A stretch of 10,218 nucleotides of DNA, from NCBI GenBank assembly GCA_016709675.1, contig JADJMH010000021.1:1-10218 (forward strand), written 5' to 3'. The stretch is from Candidatus Accumulibacter proximus. GTDB taxonomy: Bacteria; Pseudomonadota; Gammaproteobacteria; Burkholderiales; Rhodocyclaceae. A program made the translations under genes and the position numbers. This document shows, one piece after another, positions 1 through 5,228 of this stretch (position 1 is its first letter; the number at the start of each line of letters is the position of its first letter). The notes under the pieces were generated by a model, which did not search any database, was not told where the DNA came from, and was given only the letters and a program-made list of their open reading frames with translations.

Positions 1-348
1 CATCTTCTCGGACGGCACGGCGCACTTCTTCGACTCGCCGGTGGACCTGTTCATGTTCCTCGACCAGACGGGGCGTTTCGACCCTTCGCACACCGCTGCC
101 GACCTGGCCGCCCTGTACGTTGCCGACTATCGCAGCGGCGCCTGGCTGGATGCACGCAGCGCTGCCTTCGTCATCGGCTCCGCTGTCCGCGGCCCGATGC
201 GCGGCCCCGATCTGCCTGCTTTCGCCGATCAAGTCACCGCCCGCATCTTCGCCGGCGAACACGGCGGACGCGTTCTGCTTTCGATGCCGTCGACCGCCGC
301 ACGGTCGCTCACCTGCGCGACGCCAACCACGCCGAGCACGCCCACTGA
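1..348 (+). CDS. nosL: NosL, copper chaperone lipoprotein for nitrous oxide reductase (3' part, one frameshift)
   Basis: NosL is a periplasmic Cu(I)-binding lipoprotein that helps supply copper to nitrous oxide reductase NosZ. The window opens inside the gene, reading from base 2. The translated start (SDGTAHFFDSPVDLFMFLD) and the later stretches AALYVADY, AFVIGSAVRGPMRG and PDLPAFADQ are typical of the NosL C-terminal half. Around bases 275-280 the family-like sequence moves by one base. Reading on from base 280 gives FDAVDRRTVAHLRDANHAEHAH and a TGA at 346-348, the ending expected of NosL, so one base has been lost after codon CTG 275-277. If uncorrected, the product carries a foreign tail ending near base 574. 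The 5' end, signal peptide and the rest of a nos operon lie outside the window. It converges on the cytochrome gene. Family call is confident; whether the frameshift is real is not known. Confidence 0.85.
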   Translation, partial: HLLGRHGALLRLAGGPVHVPRPDGAFRPFAHRCRPGRPVRCRLSQRRLAGCTQRCLRHRLRCPRPDARPRSACFRRSSHRPHLRRRTRRTRSAFDAVDRRTVAHLRDANHAEHAH

Positions 349-405
349 AATCGCCGGGCCTGCCGGCAATCGGACCGCGCAGCCGCAGAGGCGCAGCCGT
401 GAGCG

Positions 406-447
406 AAAAATGGAGGCTGGCTGGATCCTGCTCCCTCGCTGCCTCCA
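406..447 (-). terminator. Rho-independent terminator of the cytochrome c5 gene
   Basis: Read on the minus strand, 24 bases after the cytochrome stop codon, TGGAGGC (447-441) is followed 23 bases later by its perfect reverse complement GCCTCCA (417-411) and then by five Ts (410-406). The stem is 7 bp with a long loop and the T-tract lies directly against it. On the plus strand no T-tract follows, so it does not serve nosL. Confidence 0.55.
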
Positions 448-470
448 GGATCATGCGGGAGAACCCAGGC

Positions 471-914
471 TTACTGAGACTTGGCCACCATGTAGTCGAC
501 CGCCGCCTTCACGTCGTCGTCGCTCAGCGAAGCGCCGCCGCCGCGTGGCGGCATCATGCCCTTGGCACCGGTAAAGCCCTCGATCGCATGCTTGTAGAGG
601 GTCGCGCTACCCTGGGCAATACGCGGCCCCCAGTCTGCCTTGTCGCCAGGCTTGGGCGCACCGGCCACACCGGCCGCGTGGCACATGGCGCAGGTTTTCT
701 TGAAAACGCTTTCACCCGCAGCATTCGCGGCCGGCGCAGGGGCTGCAGCGACCGGCGCTGGCGCGGGTGCTGCGGCAACCGGTGCTGGTGCCGGTGCTGG
801 CGCAGCTGTGCCCGGTGCCGGGGCGGCAGTGGGCGCGGTGGCTGTCTCCTGGCGGCCACAGCCGGCCACGATTGCCGAAAGCAGCGCGAGTACAAGCAAG
901 GGGGTCTTGTTCAT
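471..914 (-). CDS. Cytochrome c5-like lipoprotein, monohaem class I c-type cytochrome
   Basis: A 147-aa periplasmic electron carrier. Residues 1-18 form a lipoprotein signal with lipobox VAGC, giving acylated Cys19. Residues about 27-63 are an Ala/Pro spacer containing a repeated APAPAPVAA block, probably a flexible tether. The haem domain follows: CAMCH (75-79) is the covalent haem site with His79 as axial ligand; GVAGAPKPGDKADWGPRIAQG (split by family as the c5 signature) and MMPPRGG (120-126, axial Met) match cytochrome c5; the end LSDDDVKAAVDYMV is also typical. ATG at 914 is chosen because GGAG (922-925) lies 7 bases upstream and because it gives a proper signal peptide; the frame stays open to 1223 only by chance. 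It faces nosL and has an FNR/DNR-type promoter, so a role in anaerobic respiration, perhaps feeding denitrification enzymes, is inferred. The gene is intact. Confidence 0.88.
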   Translation of the reverse strand: MNKTPLLVLALLSAIVAGCGRQETATAPTAAPAPGTAAPAPAPAPVAAAPAPAPVAAAPAPAANAAGESVFKKTCAMCHAAGVAGAPKPGDKADWGPRIAQGSATLYKHAIEGFTGAKGMMPPRGGGASLSDDDVKAAVDYMVAKSQ

Positions 915-921
915 GAGGGTT

Positions 922-925
922 CTCC
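922..925 (-). promoter_or_regulatory. Ribosome binding site of the cytochrome c5 gene
   Basis: GGAG on the minus strand with a 7-base spacer to ATG 914; it decides the start among the upstream in-frame codons of a long open frame. Confidence 0.6.
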
Positions 926-982
926 GTATCTTGAGGGGGTCCGAATGACCGGGTGGGAGCAAGTCCGAGCGGTGATGAATGG

Positions 983-1024
983 ATGCTAGCGAGAGCGGCG
1001 GGAGATTGAATTGACCCCTGTCAA
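983..1024 (-). promoter_or_regulatory. FNR/DNR-type activated promoter of the cytochrome c5 gene
   Basis: On the minus strand TTGAC-AGGG-GTCAA (1024-1011) is a perfect dyad of the FNR/ANR/DNR family type (consensus TTGAT-N4-ATCAA, with GTCAA half-sites common in DNR/NNR sites); the dyad extends to 7 bp per arm (1009-1026). Twenty-two bases downstream is TAGCAT (988-983), a fair -10 box. With a start near base 976 the dyad is centred at about -41.5, the class II FNR position. The leader would be about 62 bases. Sequence and spacing are seen; regulation by low oxygen or NO is inferred. Confidence 0.68.
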
Positions 1025-1043
1025 TTCTGAAAGCAATCGGTAA

Positions 1044-1206
1044 TACGCCGACGGGTGCACCGGGTCGAGACCGCCGAGCACCTTTCCAAGCTGACCGGAC
1101 AAACCCACCGTCGCCAAGGAACAGATCACCACCAGCGGCCGGCGCGCGAGCGTCCTTAGGAGCAGGTGTCGCGCACCATCCAGGAGGTGCAGCGCCCCCT
1201 GCTGAC
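1044..1206 (+). pseudogene. traG: traG fragment upstream of the IS insertion (IncP-type coupling protein, C-terminal part)
   Basis: TraG is the VirD4-like ATPase that links the relaxosome to the mating-pair channel. Recognisable pieces are VETAEHLSKLTGQT (from 1064), TVAKEQITTSGRRASVL (1107-1157) and EQVSRTIQEVQRPLL (1160-1204), all from near the TraG C-terminus. The frame moves twice, by an extra C in the CCC run near 1104-1106 and again at 1158-1159. The coding sequence runs into the IS left end at 1207 and resumes at 3579: removing the element and one copy of the 9-base duplication restores QRPLLTPDECLRMP in one frame. Homology fades 5' of about 1044-1064, so the ATPase core is missing and this is the truncated edge of the transfer region, set against the cytochrome promoter. 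Too short and broken to be functional. Confidence 0.78.
1198..1206. repeat. 9-bp target site duplication, left copy
   Basis: CCTGCTGAC here is repeated exactly at 3579-3587, directly outside the other IS end. Nine bases is the duplication length known for the IS50/Tn5 group. Confidence 0.85.
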
Positions 1207-1236
1207 CTGGTTTTTACCCTCACTTGACTCCGTCGC
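1207..1236 (+). repeat. Left terminal inverted repeat of the IS4-family element
   Basis: Begins CTG and contains CACTTGACTCCGTCG (1221-1235). Against the reverse complement of the right end 13 of 16 bases match from 1221 to 1236, plus the terminal CTG; the 11 bases between are mostly different. Confidence 0.75.
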
Positions 1237-1239
1237 TAC

Positions 1240-2520
1240 TCAAGGCGCCTGGGGGCGCGAGAGATACCCCTCGGGATAGGAGCGCCAGATTCGAGGCGGA
1301 GGTGAGCGGGTGAAGATGTTGTACATCTGGACGGCCACGTCGAGATGCTGGAGGCCACGCCAGAGCACCTGGGTACCGGGCGGACCGTCACGGCGACGTC
1401 CGAGGTGGCCGCCCATTTTCGCCAGCATGCGCACCGCTTGGGCCATGCTGGGGGGTTCATCGGGGGGTACCGAGGTCTGATAGTGATAGCAGTGCAAGGC
1501 CTTCCATTCCACTTCTTCGAAGAAGACGGTGCATGGGTGATCGGGGACCTCGCGCCCAAGCATCGCCAAGTGGTAGATGCGCCACGCCACCACCATGTCG
1601 ATCCCCAGGCACGCCTGCAAGCGCGTGGCGGTGCCGAGTTGGCGATCCTTGATCCGACAGCCGCTCTTCAAGGTGCGGTGGAAGACCTCGATCCCCCAGC
1701 GCGCGGCGTACCACTCGGCGCGCTCGACGGCATCGTCGAAGGTGTGAACCGGCACGGTGGTGAGCAACATCCACTCGATCGGCTCGGGATCGTCGGTGTT
1801 CTCTTCGTGCAGATGAACCGCCCACAGGTCAACCGGCGGCAGGCGGCTGTCGCGCGGCGGCTGCAGCGTCACTTCGGCGAAGCGCACGGGCAGCACCACC
1901 GCGCGCGTCGGGCGGTTGCCCCGCCGGGGGATGTGCAGCGTGATCTCGCCGGCGGGCGACTGGCGGCTGATGAAGTCCCACAGCGCTTCGTTCTCCACTC
2001 GCCGCTGGCGGGTGCGCTCGGCCCGCACCAGCAGCTTCGGTCCCGCCGGATCGCGCGCGGCCAAGGCAAACAGATCATGAATGTCCGACTCGCGATCGCC
2101 CATGCTCACCAGCAGGGTCTGCGGGCACAGCGCCTGGACTTCGGCCACCCGGGTGAAGCTGTTGAGCCACTTCACGCTCTCCTTTTCCTCGATCGGCAGC
2201 TTCTTGCGCTCCTCGCTCTTGCCGTGCTCCTCGGGGTCGCGTGCCCAGCACTGGGCGTCGAGGATGCCGAGCGGTGTCCCCTCGACGCTGAAGGCCACGG
2301 TATCGTGCAGCAGCAAGCCGACGGCCTGGTCACGCGTCGTGTTGACTGGACCCAGCCCTTCGGTGGCCGGATGATGCGAATAGTTGAGCGTCGTCGTATC
2401 CTGGGGGACCAGGACGATGCGGTGCTGTCGAATGCGCTCGATGGTCGCTTCGATGTGCGGGGTCAGAATGGCTTGCAAGTTCACCTGGCGGTTGCGGAAA
2501 AAGCGATACGCGGCCATCGT
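1240..2520 (-). CDS. IS4-family (Tn5-like) transposase, catalytic part of the DUF4338 fusion
   Basis: This is the DDE catalytic and C-terminal part (about 426 aa) of a 761-aa transposase whose first 335 residues lie in another frame at 3526-2522. Numbering on the rejoined protein: MAAYRFFRN (337-345) completes the Tnp DNA-binding domain; D376 sits in VPQDTTTLNY; D477 in SMGDRESDIHDLF; the IS4 signature Y-(2)-R-(3)-E-(6)-K is Y606, R609, E613, K620 in YAARWGIEVFHRTLKSG. The end, with KMGGHLGRRRDGPPGTQVLW, matches the Tn5 dimerisation domain. All three acidic residues are present and the 1.28 kb is uninterrupted. The frame is open upstream to 2670, but that extension overlaps the DUF4338 frame and has no family character. 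It cuts and pastes the element. Translation alone could start at ATG 2517, which would lack the DNA-binding domain. Confidence 0.92.
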   Translation of the reverse strand, partial: TMAAYRFFRNRQVNLQAILTPHIEATIERIRQHRIVLVPQDTTTLNYSHHPATEGLGPVNTTRDQAVGLLLHDTVAFSVEGTPLGILDAQCWARDPEEHGKSEERKKLPIEEKESVKWLNSFTRVAEVQALCPQTLLVSMGDRESDIHDLFALAARDPAGPKLLVRAERTRQRRVENEALWDFISRQSPAGEITLHIPRRGNRPTRAVVLPVRFAEVTLQPPRDSRLPPVDLWAVHLHEENTDDPEPIEWMLLTTVPVHTFDDAVERAEWYAARWGIEVFHRTLKSGCRIKDRQLGTATRLQACLGIDMVVAWRIYHLAMLGREVPDHPCTVFFEEVEWKALHCYHYQTSVPPDEPPSMAQAVRMLAKMGGHLGRRRDGPPGTQVLWRGLQHLDVAVQMYNIFTRSPPPRIWRSYPEGYLSRPQAP

Positions 2521-3526
2521 TGCTGGCGCGCGAAGCGCAGGCTTCGGGCACATTCGCCTGCGGGCGATGGAAGAAATCGAGCGCAAGGGAAACCAAACGT
2601 CGTTTGAGGCGCTCATCGTACCAGCGAACGGTGGCAAACTCTGCTTCCGCCCAGTTGCTTGCCGGCGCACGGGGCGGGATGCTCAGGCCATCGCGGGGTC
2701 TGGCGGACAGTAACTCGCGCCATTCGCTGTGCAACGGCAGGAGGAAGATCTGTTTGGCGACCCCATCACGGCGCCCCGAGGTGGTCCCGACGTCGATCCA
2801 GTTGGCCGCGCGGTAGCAGTGGCCGGAAAAGCGCGTCGGATCGACGAAGGTCTCCAGCAACAGCGGTCGTACGCCGTAGCGCGCTTCCCAGTCGGCCGGC
2901 AGTCGCCGGCTCGCGAGTCCGAGTACGTGCGAGGCGAGATTCGGCACCTGCACGCCCGGTCGGATCAGGAAGCGGGCGTTCGCCACTACCTGCCGCAGGT
3001 TGTGCCGACGCGCCGCATCATCCCAGCCAATCGCTTTGTCACGCGCCTTCATGGCCCAACTCGCCGAGGTGAAGGCGAGAGCGCCCAGCCAGCCGTAGGG
3101 TTCGCAGCGCACCAGGTAGCGCAACTGGGCTCCACAGAGGCGCTGCTCGCCCAGGTAGTGCTCGCGCGCTATCAGTGCGCGCCAGGTTTGTGCTTCCAGA
3201 CTCCCCGCTTCGACGGCAACCAACTCCACGGCGCCCAGCGCTTCCAGTGACGCACTGACGCGGAGGTCTTCCACTTCCAGCGTGGTCGGCCGGCGTGGCG
3301 TGAATCGGGCCGGGGCGGCCGGAAGCTCGATGACCTGGCGCCGAACGAGCTGCGCCAAGGCTTTGCGGCATCCTCCTTCCTGCCAGGCACCCGTCGCGCT
3401 ACGCCAATTCAGCCACTCGCAAACCCGGCGCGACAGCGCCCGACGCGATATCTCCGGCACCGACGTGACGACCTCCCGGATTCGATCCAGAAGGTCGATG
3501 GAGAATTCTTGGCCACAGAGACGCAT
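2330..3526 (-). CDS. DUF4338 (DruA-family) protein with N-terminal half of the IS4 transposase DNA-binding domain
   Basis: From ATG 3526 (a TTG lies two codons earlier; no clear Shine-Dalgarno), residues 1-70 are a DNA-binding-looking helix-rich region (SRRALSRRVCEWLNW). Residues about 95-275 form DUF4338: ALIAREHYLG, GAQLRYLV, IGWDDAARRHNL, NARFLI, VPNLASHVL, LLLETFVDP, CYRAANWIDVG. DUF4338 is the domain of DruA from the Druantia anti-phage system; its biochemical role is not known to me. Residues 291-335 (WAEAEFATVRWYDERLKRRL, then RPQANVPEACASRAS) are the first half of the Tn5-type Tnp DNA-binding domain, which continues only in the frame of the catalytic part. In its own frame the product continues with a non-homologous tail to 2330. 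The join AGC-A-ACG at 2524-2518 needs one base skipped. This could be programmed +1 frameshifting, a mutation or a sequence error. Confidence 0.88.
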   Translation of the reverse strand: MRLCGQEFSIDLLDRIREVVTSVPEISRRALSRRVCEWLNWRSATGAWQEGGCRKALAQLVRRQVIELPAAPARFTPRRPTTLEVEDLRVSASLEALGAVELVAVEAGSLEAQTWRALIAREHYLGEQRLCGAQLRYLVRCEPYGWLGALAFTSASWAMKARDKAIGWDDAARRHNLRQVVANARFLIRPGVQVPNLASHVLGLASRRLPADWEARYGVRPLLLETFVDPTRFSGHCYRAANWIDVGTTSGRRDGVAKQIFLLPLHSEWRELLSARPRDGLSIPPRAPASNWAEAEFATVRWYDERLKRRLVSLALDFFHRPQANVPEACASRASNDGRVSLFPQPPGELASHSDPAHRSDHRAHSTAPHRPGPPGYDDAQLFASSGHRRAGSSQHDA

Positions 3527-3548
3527 GCCCAAAGGATAGCGCTCACGG

Positions 3549-3578
3549 CCAACGGAGTTAAGTGTGTCAGCGGTTCAG
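3549..3578 (-). repeat. Right terminal inverted repeat of the IS4-family element
   Basis: Read on the minus strand it starts CTGAACC at 3578 and carries CACTTAACTCCGTTGG (3564-3549), matching the left end in 13 of 16 positions plus the terminal CTG. Confidence 0.75.
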
Positions 3579-3587
3579 CCTGCTGAC
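3579..3587. repeat. 9-bp target site duplication, right copy
   Basis: CCTGCTGAC, identical to 1198-1206. The base that follows (C) restores the traG codon ACC when the element is removed. Confidence 0.85.
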
Positions 3588-3618
3588 CCCCGACGAGTGC
3601 CTGCGCATGCCCAGCCCG

Positions 3619-3660
3619 ATCAAGAACGCCAGCGGTGACATCAAGAACGCCAGCGGCGAC
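3619..3660 (+). repeat. Tandem 21-bp duplication inside traG
   Basis: Two 21-base units (3619-3639 and 3640-3660) differ at one position (T/C) and encode IKNASGD twice. Related TraG proteins, as I recall them, have one such segment before EAGDM. Confidence 0.8.
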
Positions 3661-3859
3661 ATCGACGAGGCCGGCGACATGGTCGTGTACGTGGCCGGCT
3701 ACCCCGCGATCTACGGCAAGCAACCGCTCTACTTCAAGGACCCGATATTCCAGGCCCGCGCCTGATCCCGGCACCGACGAACAGCGACAAGCTGATCCAC
3801 GTCCTGACGTGCCGGCAGGGAGGGCATCACCTTTAAACTACCTGCTGCGACGCCTTGCC

Positions 3860-4369
3860 ATGGGTACCGCCATCGCCGGCGCCGTTATCCTGGCGCTGGG
3901 CGCGCTCGCCTGTGCCAGCGGTGCCCGCATCAACAGTACCAAAAGTATCCCGGTCGGCCTGTACTGGCTGATCAGCGAGCCGGTGGGGAAGGGCGCTTAC
4001 GTGATGTTCTGCCCGCCACCCATCAGCGTCTTCGAGGAGGCCAGGGCCAGGGGCTACCTTGGGGCCGGCTTCTGCCCGGGCGGCTACGGCACCCTGATGA
4101 AGCGCGTCCTGGCCGCCAAAGACGACGCCGTGACCATTACCGACGAAGGTGTGCGCGTGAACGGCGAACTGCTGCCGCACAGCGCCCCGATCCAGGCCGA
4201 CAGGAACGGTCGGCCGCTGCCGCGCTTTCCGGCCGAGCGCTTCACGCTGGGTGGTTCGGAGCTGCTGCTGATGTCGGACGTCAGCGGAACGTCCTTCGAT
4301 GGCCGCTACTTCGGCCCGATCCACCGTTCGCAGATCAAGGGCGTGATCCGCGCAGTCCTTACCTGGTAA
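3860..4369 (+). CDS. traF: TraF, conjugative transfer peptidase (pilin maturation, S26-like)
   Basis: TraF of IncP plasmids is a membrane-anchored signal-peptidase-like enzyme that cleaves and cyclises the TrbC pilin. Residues 5-20 are a hydrophobic anchor. Catalytic candidates are Ser29 in TKSIPVGLYW, Lys81 in LMKRVLAAKDD and Asp147 in GTSFDGRYFGP; they line up with RP4 Ser37, Lys89 and Asp155 at a constant offset of 8, so the family's usual start is about eight codons upstream, near 3836. There the codons are TTA AAC, not a start. ATG 3860 is the first ATG; GTG 3809 would overlap traG. AGGGAGGG (3817-3824) sits at the right distance for a start near 3833, which hints that the original initiator was lost or misread. 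The rest of the gene is intact, 169 aa from this ATG. Follows traG as in RP4. Confidence 0.9.
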   Translation: MGTAIAGAVILALGALACASGARINSTKSIPVGLYWLISEPVGKGAYVMFCPPPISVFEEARARGYLGAGFCPGGYGTLMKRVLAAKDDAVTITDEGVRVNGELLPHSAPIQADRNGRPLPRFPAERFTLGGSELLLMSDVSGTSFDGRYFGPIHRSQIKGVIRAVLTW

Positions 4370-4400
4370 CGAGTTGGCAACCCCACTGACTGCAACCGCA

Positions 4401-4410
4401 AGGAGAAAGG
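4401..4410 (+). promoter_or_regulatory. Ribosome binding site of the 88-aa gene
   Basis: AGGAGAAAGG ends 2 bases before ATG 4413, with the AGGAG core about 7 bases from it; it selects this start over the longer open frame from 4374. Confidence 0.6.
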
Positions 4411-4412
4411 CG

Positions 4413-4679
4413 ATGAATGACCGAGACCCCCTTCCCAAGAACGACGTGACCTTCGCCGAGAAGGCCGACGATCGAGCCAACGTCGCCGGCGCGCTGCGCG
4501 AGAAGCTGCTCGACGCGATGACGCCCGGCTATCAGGCCGAGTTCGACCCCGACGAGGCCGAGCAGGCCGGCGCCTTCGTCGAGGACGCCTTGAGCGAGCA
4601 GGACGCCGCCGAGAGCGACATCGACCTGGTGGATACCCCCGCGCCGGTCGCCACGACCACCACCAAGGCGAGGAGGTGA
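4413..4679 (+). CDS. Small acidic hypothetical protein in the traF-traC interval
   Basis: An 88-aa protein that I do not recognise as a named family. It is rich in Asp, Glu and Ala with no hydrophobic segment, so probably soluble, and ends in a Thr/Lys/Arg tail (TTTTKARR). A helical middle (VAGALREKLLDAM) is followed by an acidic stretch (FDPDEAEQAGAFVEDALSE). It has a strong ribosome binding site; its own TGA (4677-4679) lies inside the Shine-Dalgarno of the next gene, so the two are probably translationally coupled. It sits where RP4 has traE and traD; topoisomerase-like traE is absent. A transfer accessory role is inferred from position only. Confidence 0.75.
   Translation: MNDRDPLPKNDVTFAEKADDRANVAGALREKLLDAMTPGYQAEFDPDEAEQAGAFVEDALSEQDAAESDIDLVDTPAPVATTTTKARR
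4671..4679 (+). promoter_or_regulatory. Ribosome binding site of the ArdC-like gene
   Basis: AGGAGGTGA, a near-perfect anti-16S match, 5 bases before ATG 4685; it favours ATG 4685 over GTG 4676 and overlaps the preceding stop codon. Confidence 0.75.
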
Positions 4680-4684
4680 GAACG

Positions 4685-5197
4685 ATGGCCGAGACCAAGA
4701 AAGCATTTCACGAACAGGTGGCCGAGAAGCTGATCGAGCAACTGCGGCAGGGCACCGCGCCCTGGCAGCGGCCGTGGGAACCCGGCGAGGCGGCTTCCCT
4801 GATCCCGATCAACCCGACCACCGGCAAGCGCTATCGCGGCATCAACGCCATCCAGTTGATGAGCCAGGGCCGTGTCGATCAACGCTGGCTGACCTACAAG
4901 CAGGCCGCCGCTGCCGGCGCGCAGGTGCGCAAGGGCGAGCACGGCACGGCCATCCAGTACTGGAAGTTCAGCGAGGAACACACCCGCACCGACGAGAGCG
5001 GCAAGCCCGTCCTCGATGCCCAAGGCAAGCCGGTCAGAGCGGAAGTGCGGCTGGAGCGGCCGCGGGTGTTCTTCGCCACCGTGTTCAACGCCGAGCAGAT
5101 CGACGGCCTGCCGCCGATGCAACGCAGGGAACAGACCTGGCACGCCGTCGAGCGCGCCGAAGCGATCTTGCTGGCGTCCGGGGCCGTGATCCAGTAA
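4685..5197 (+). CDS. ArdC-type N-terminal (ssDNA-binding) domain protein, metallopeptidase domain absent
   Basis: The 170-aa product matches the N-terminal domain (DUF1738) of ArdC anti-restriction proteins and of the front part of IncP TraC primases: LIEQLRQGTAPWQRPW (17-32), NPTTGKRYRGINAIQL, WLTYKQAAAAGAQVRKGEHG, and RVFFATVFNAEQIDGLP, ending AVERAEAILLASGAVIQ. In the full-length family a zincin-like domain with an HExxH-type motif follows directly after this point. Here TAA comes at 5195 and none of the three frames of the 31 bases before the next gene continues the family, so the peptidase half was lost rather than frameshifted. The known N-domain binds single-stranded DNA and could protect incoming DNA from restriction; that function here is inferred. 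Intact frame, strong ribosome binding site, 31 bases from the next gene. Confidence 0.85.
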   Translation: MAETKKAFHEQVAEKLIEQLRQGTAPWQRPWEPGEAASLIPINPTTGKRYRGINAIQLMSQGRVDQRWLTYKQAAAAGAQVRKGEHGTAIQYWKFSEEHTRTDESGKPVLDAQGKPVRAEVRLERPRVFFATVFNAEQIDGLPPMQRREQTWHAVERAEAILLASGAVIQ

Positions 5198-5228
5198 TGA
5201 GGGCAACACAGAGAATCAGGAGGCGGCC

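Larger units (their letters stand above)
1207..3578 (-). mobile_element. Complete IS4-family (IS50/Tn5-group) insertion sequence with DUF4338-transposase, inserted in traG
   Basis: The 2372-bp element is bounded by CCTGCTGAC duplications and by imperfect inverted repeats that both start CTG (as Tn5 ends do) and share the block CACTTrACTCCGT (1221-1233 on plus; 3564-3552 on minus). Inside, on the minus strand, is one long coding unit: DUF4338, Tnp DNA-binding domain, DDE transposase. Stop at 1240 leaves 33 bases to the left end; start at 3526 leaves 52 bases to the right end. Insertion into traG is proven by the rejoined reading LLTPDEC. Boundaries are read directly; the element's name is not known to me. 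Confidence 0.88.
3579..3836 (+). pseudogene. traG: traG 3' end downstream of the IS insertion
   Basis: Continues the coupling-protein C-terminus: LLTPDECLRMPSPIKN, then EAGDMVVYVAGYPAIYGKQP and LYFKDPIFQARA, closely resembling RP4-type TraG. A TGA at 3763 cuts the frame, but starting at 3762 the reading LIPAPTNSDKLIHV continues to TAA 3834-3836, so one base is missing near 3760-3761. Residues KNASGDI occur twice in tandem (see repeat). The stop falls within the start region of traF, the usual tight traG-traF coupling. With the 5' part of the gene missing and an IS inside, this cannot give a working coupling protein. Confidence 0.82.

Noticed and set aside
1024..1064. Attachment site at the chromosome/tra boundary
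   Set aside because: No integrase, tRNA gene or direct repeat partner could be found in the window.
915..1223. N-terminal extension of the cytochrome frame up to 1223
   Set aside because: The lipoprotein signal and GGAG site place the start at 914, and the extension would run through the FNR-type promoter and the traG fragment.
1345..2607. Long open frame of 420 codons on the plus strand opposite the transposase
   Set aside because: It mirrors the high-GC transposase gene, shows no family sequence, and the opposite strand carries all catalytic motifs.
2521..2670. N-terminal extension of the transposase catalytic frame up to 2670
   Set aside because: The transposase DNA-binding domain is encoded in the other frame over this stretch; the extension has no family resemblance.
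3619..3660. Possible start of a CRISPR-like or regulatory iteron array
   Set aside because: Only two in-frame 21-base units inside a coding region, with no spacers; it is a codon-level duplication.
3833..4480. 215-codon minus-strand frame opposite traF
   Set aside because: Low-complexity Arg/Ala/Gly-type translation and complete overlap with a clearly recognised TraF.
4532..5209. 225-codon minus-strand frame opposite the ArdC-like gene
   Set aside because: A shadow of the coding strand; no ribosome binding site or recognisable domain.
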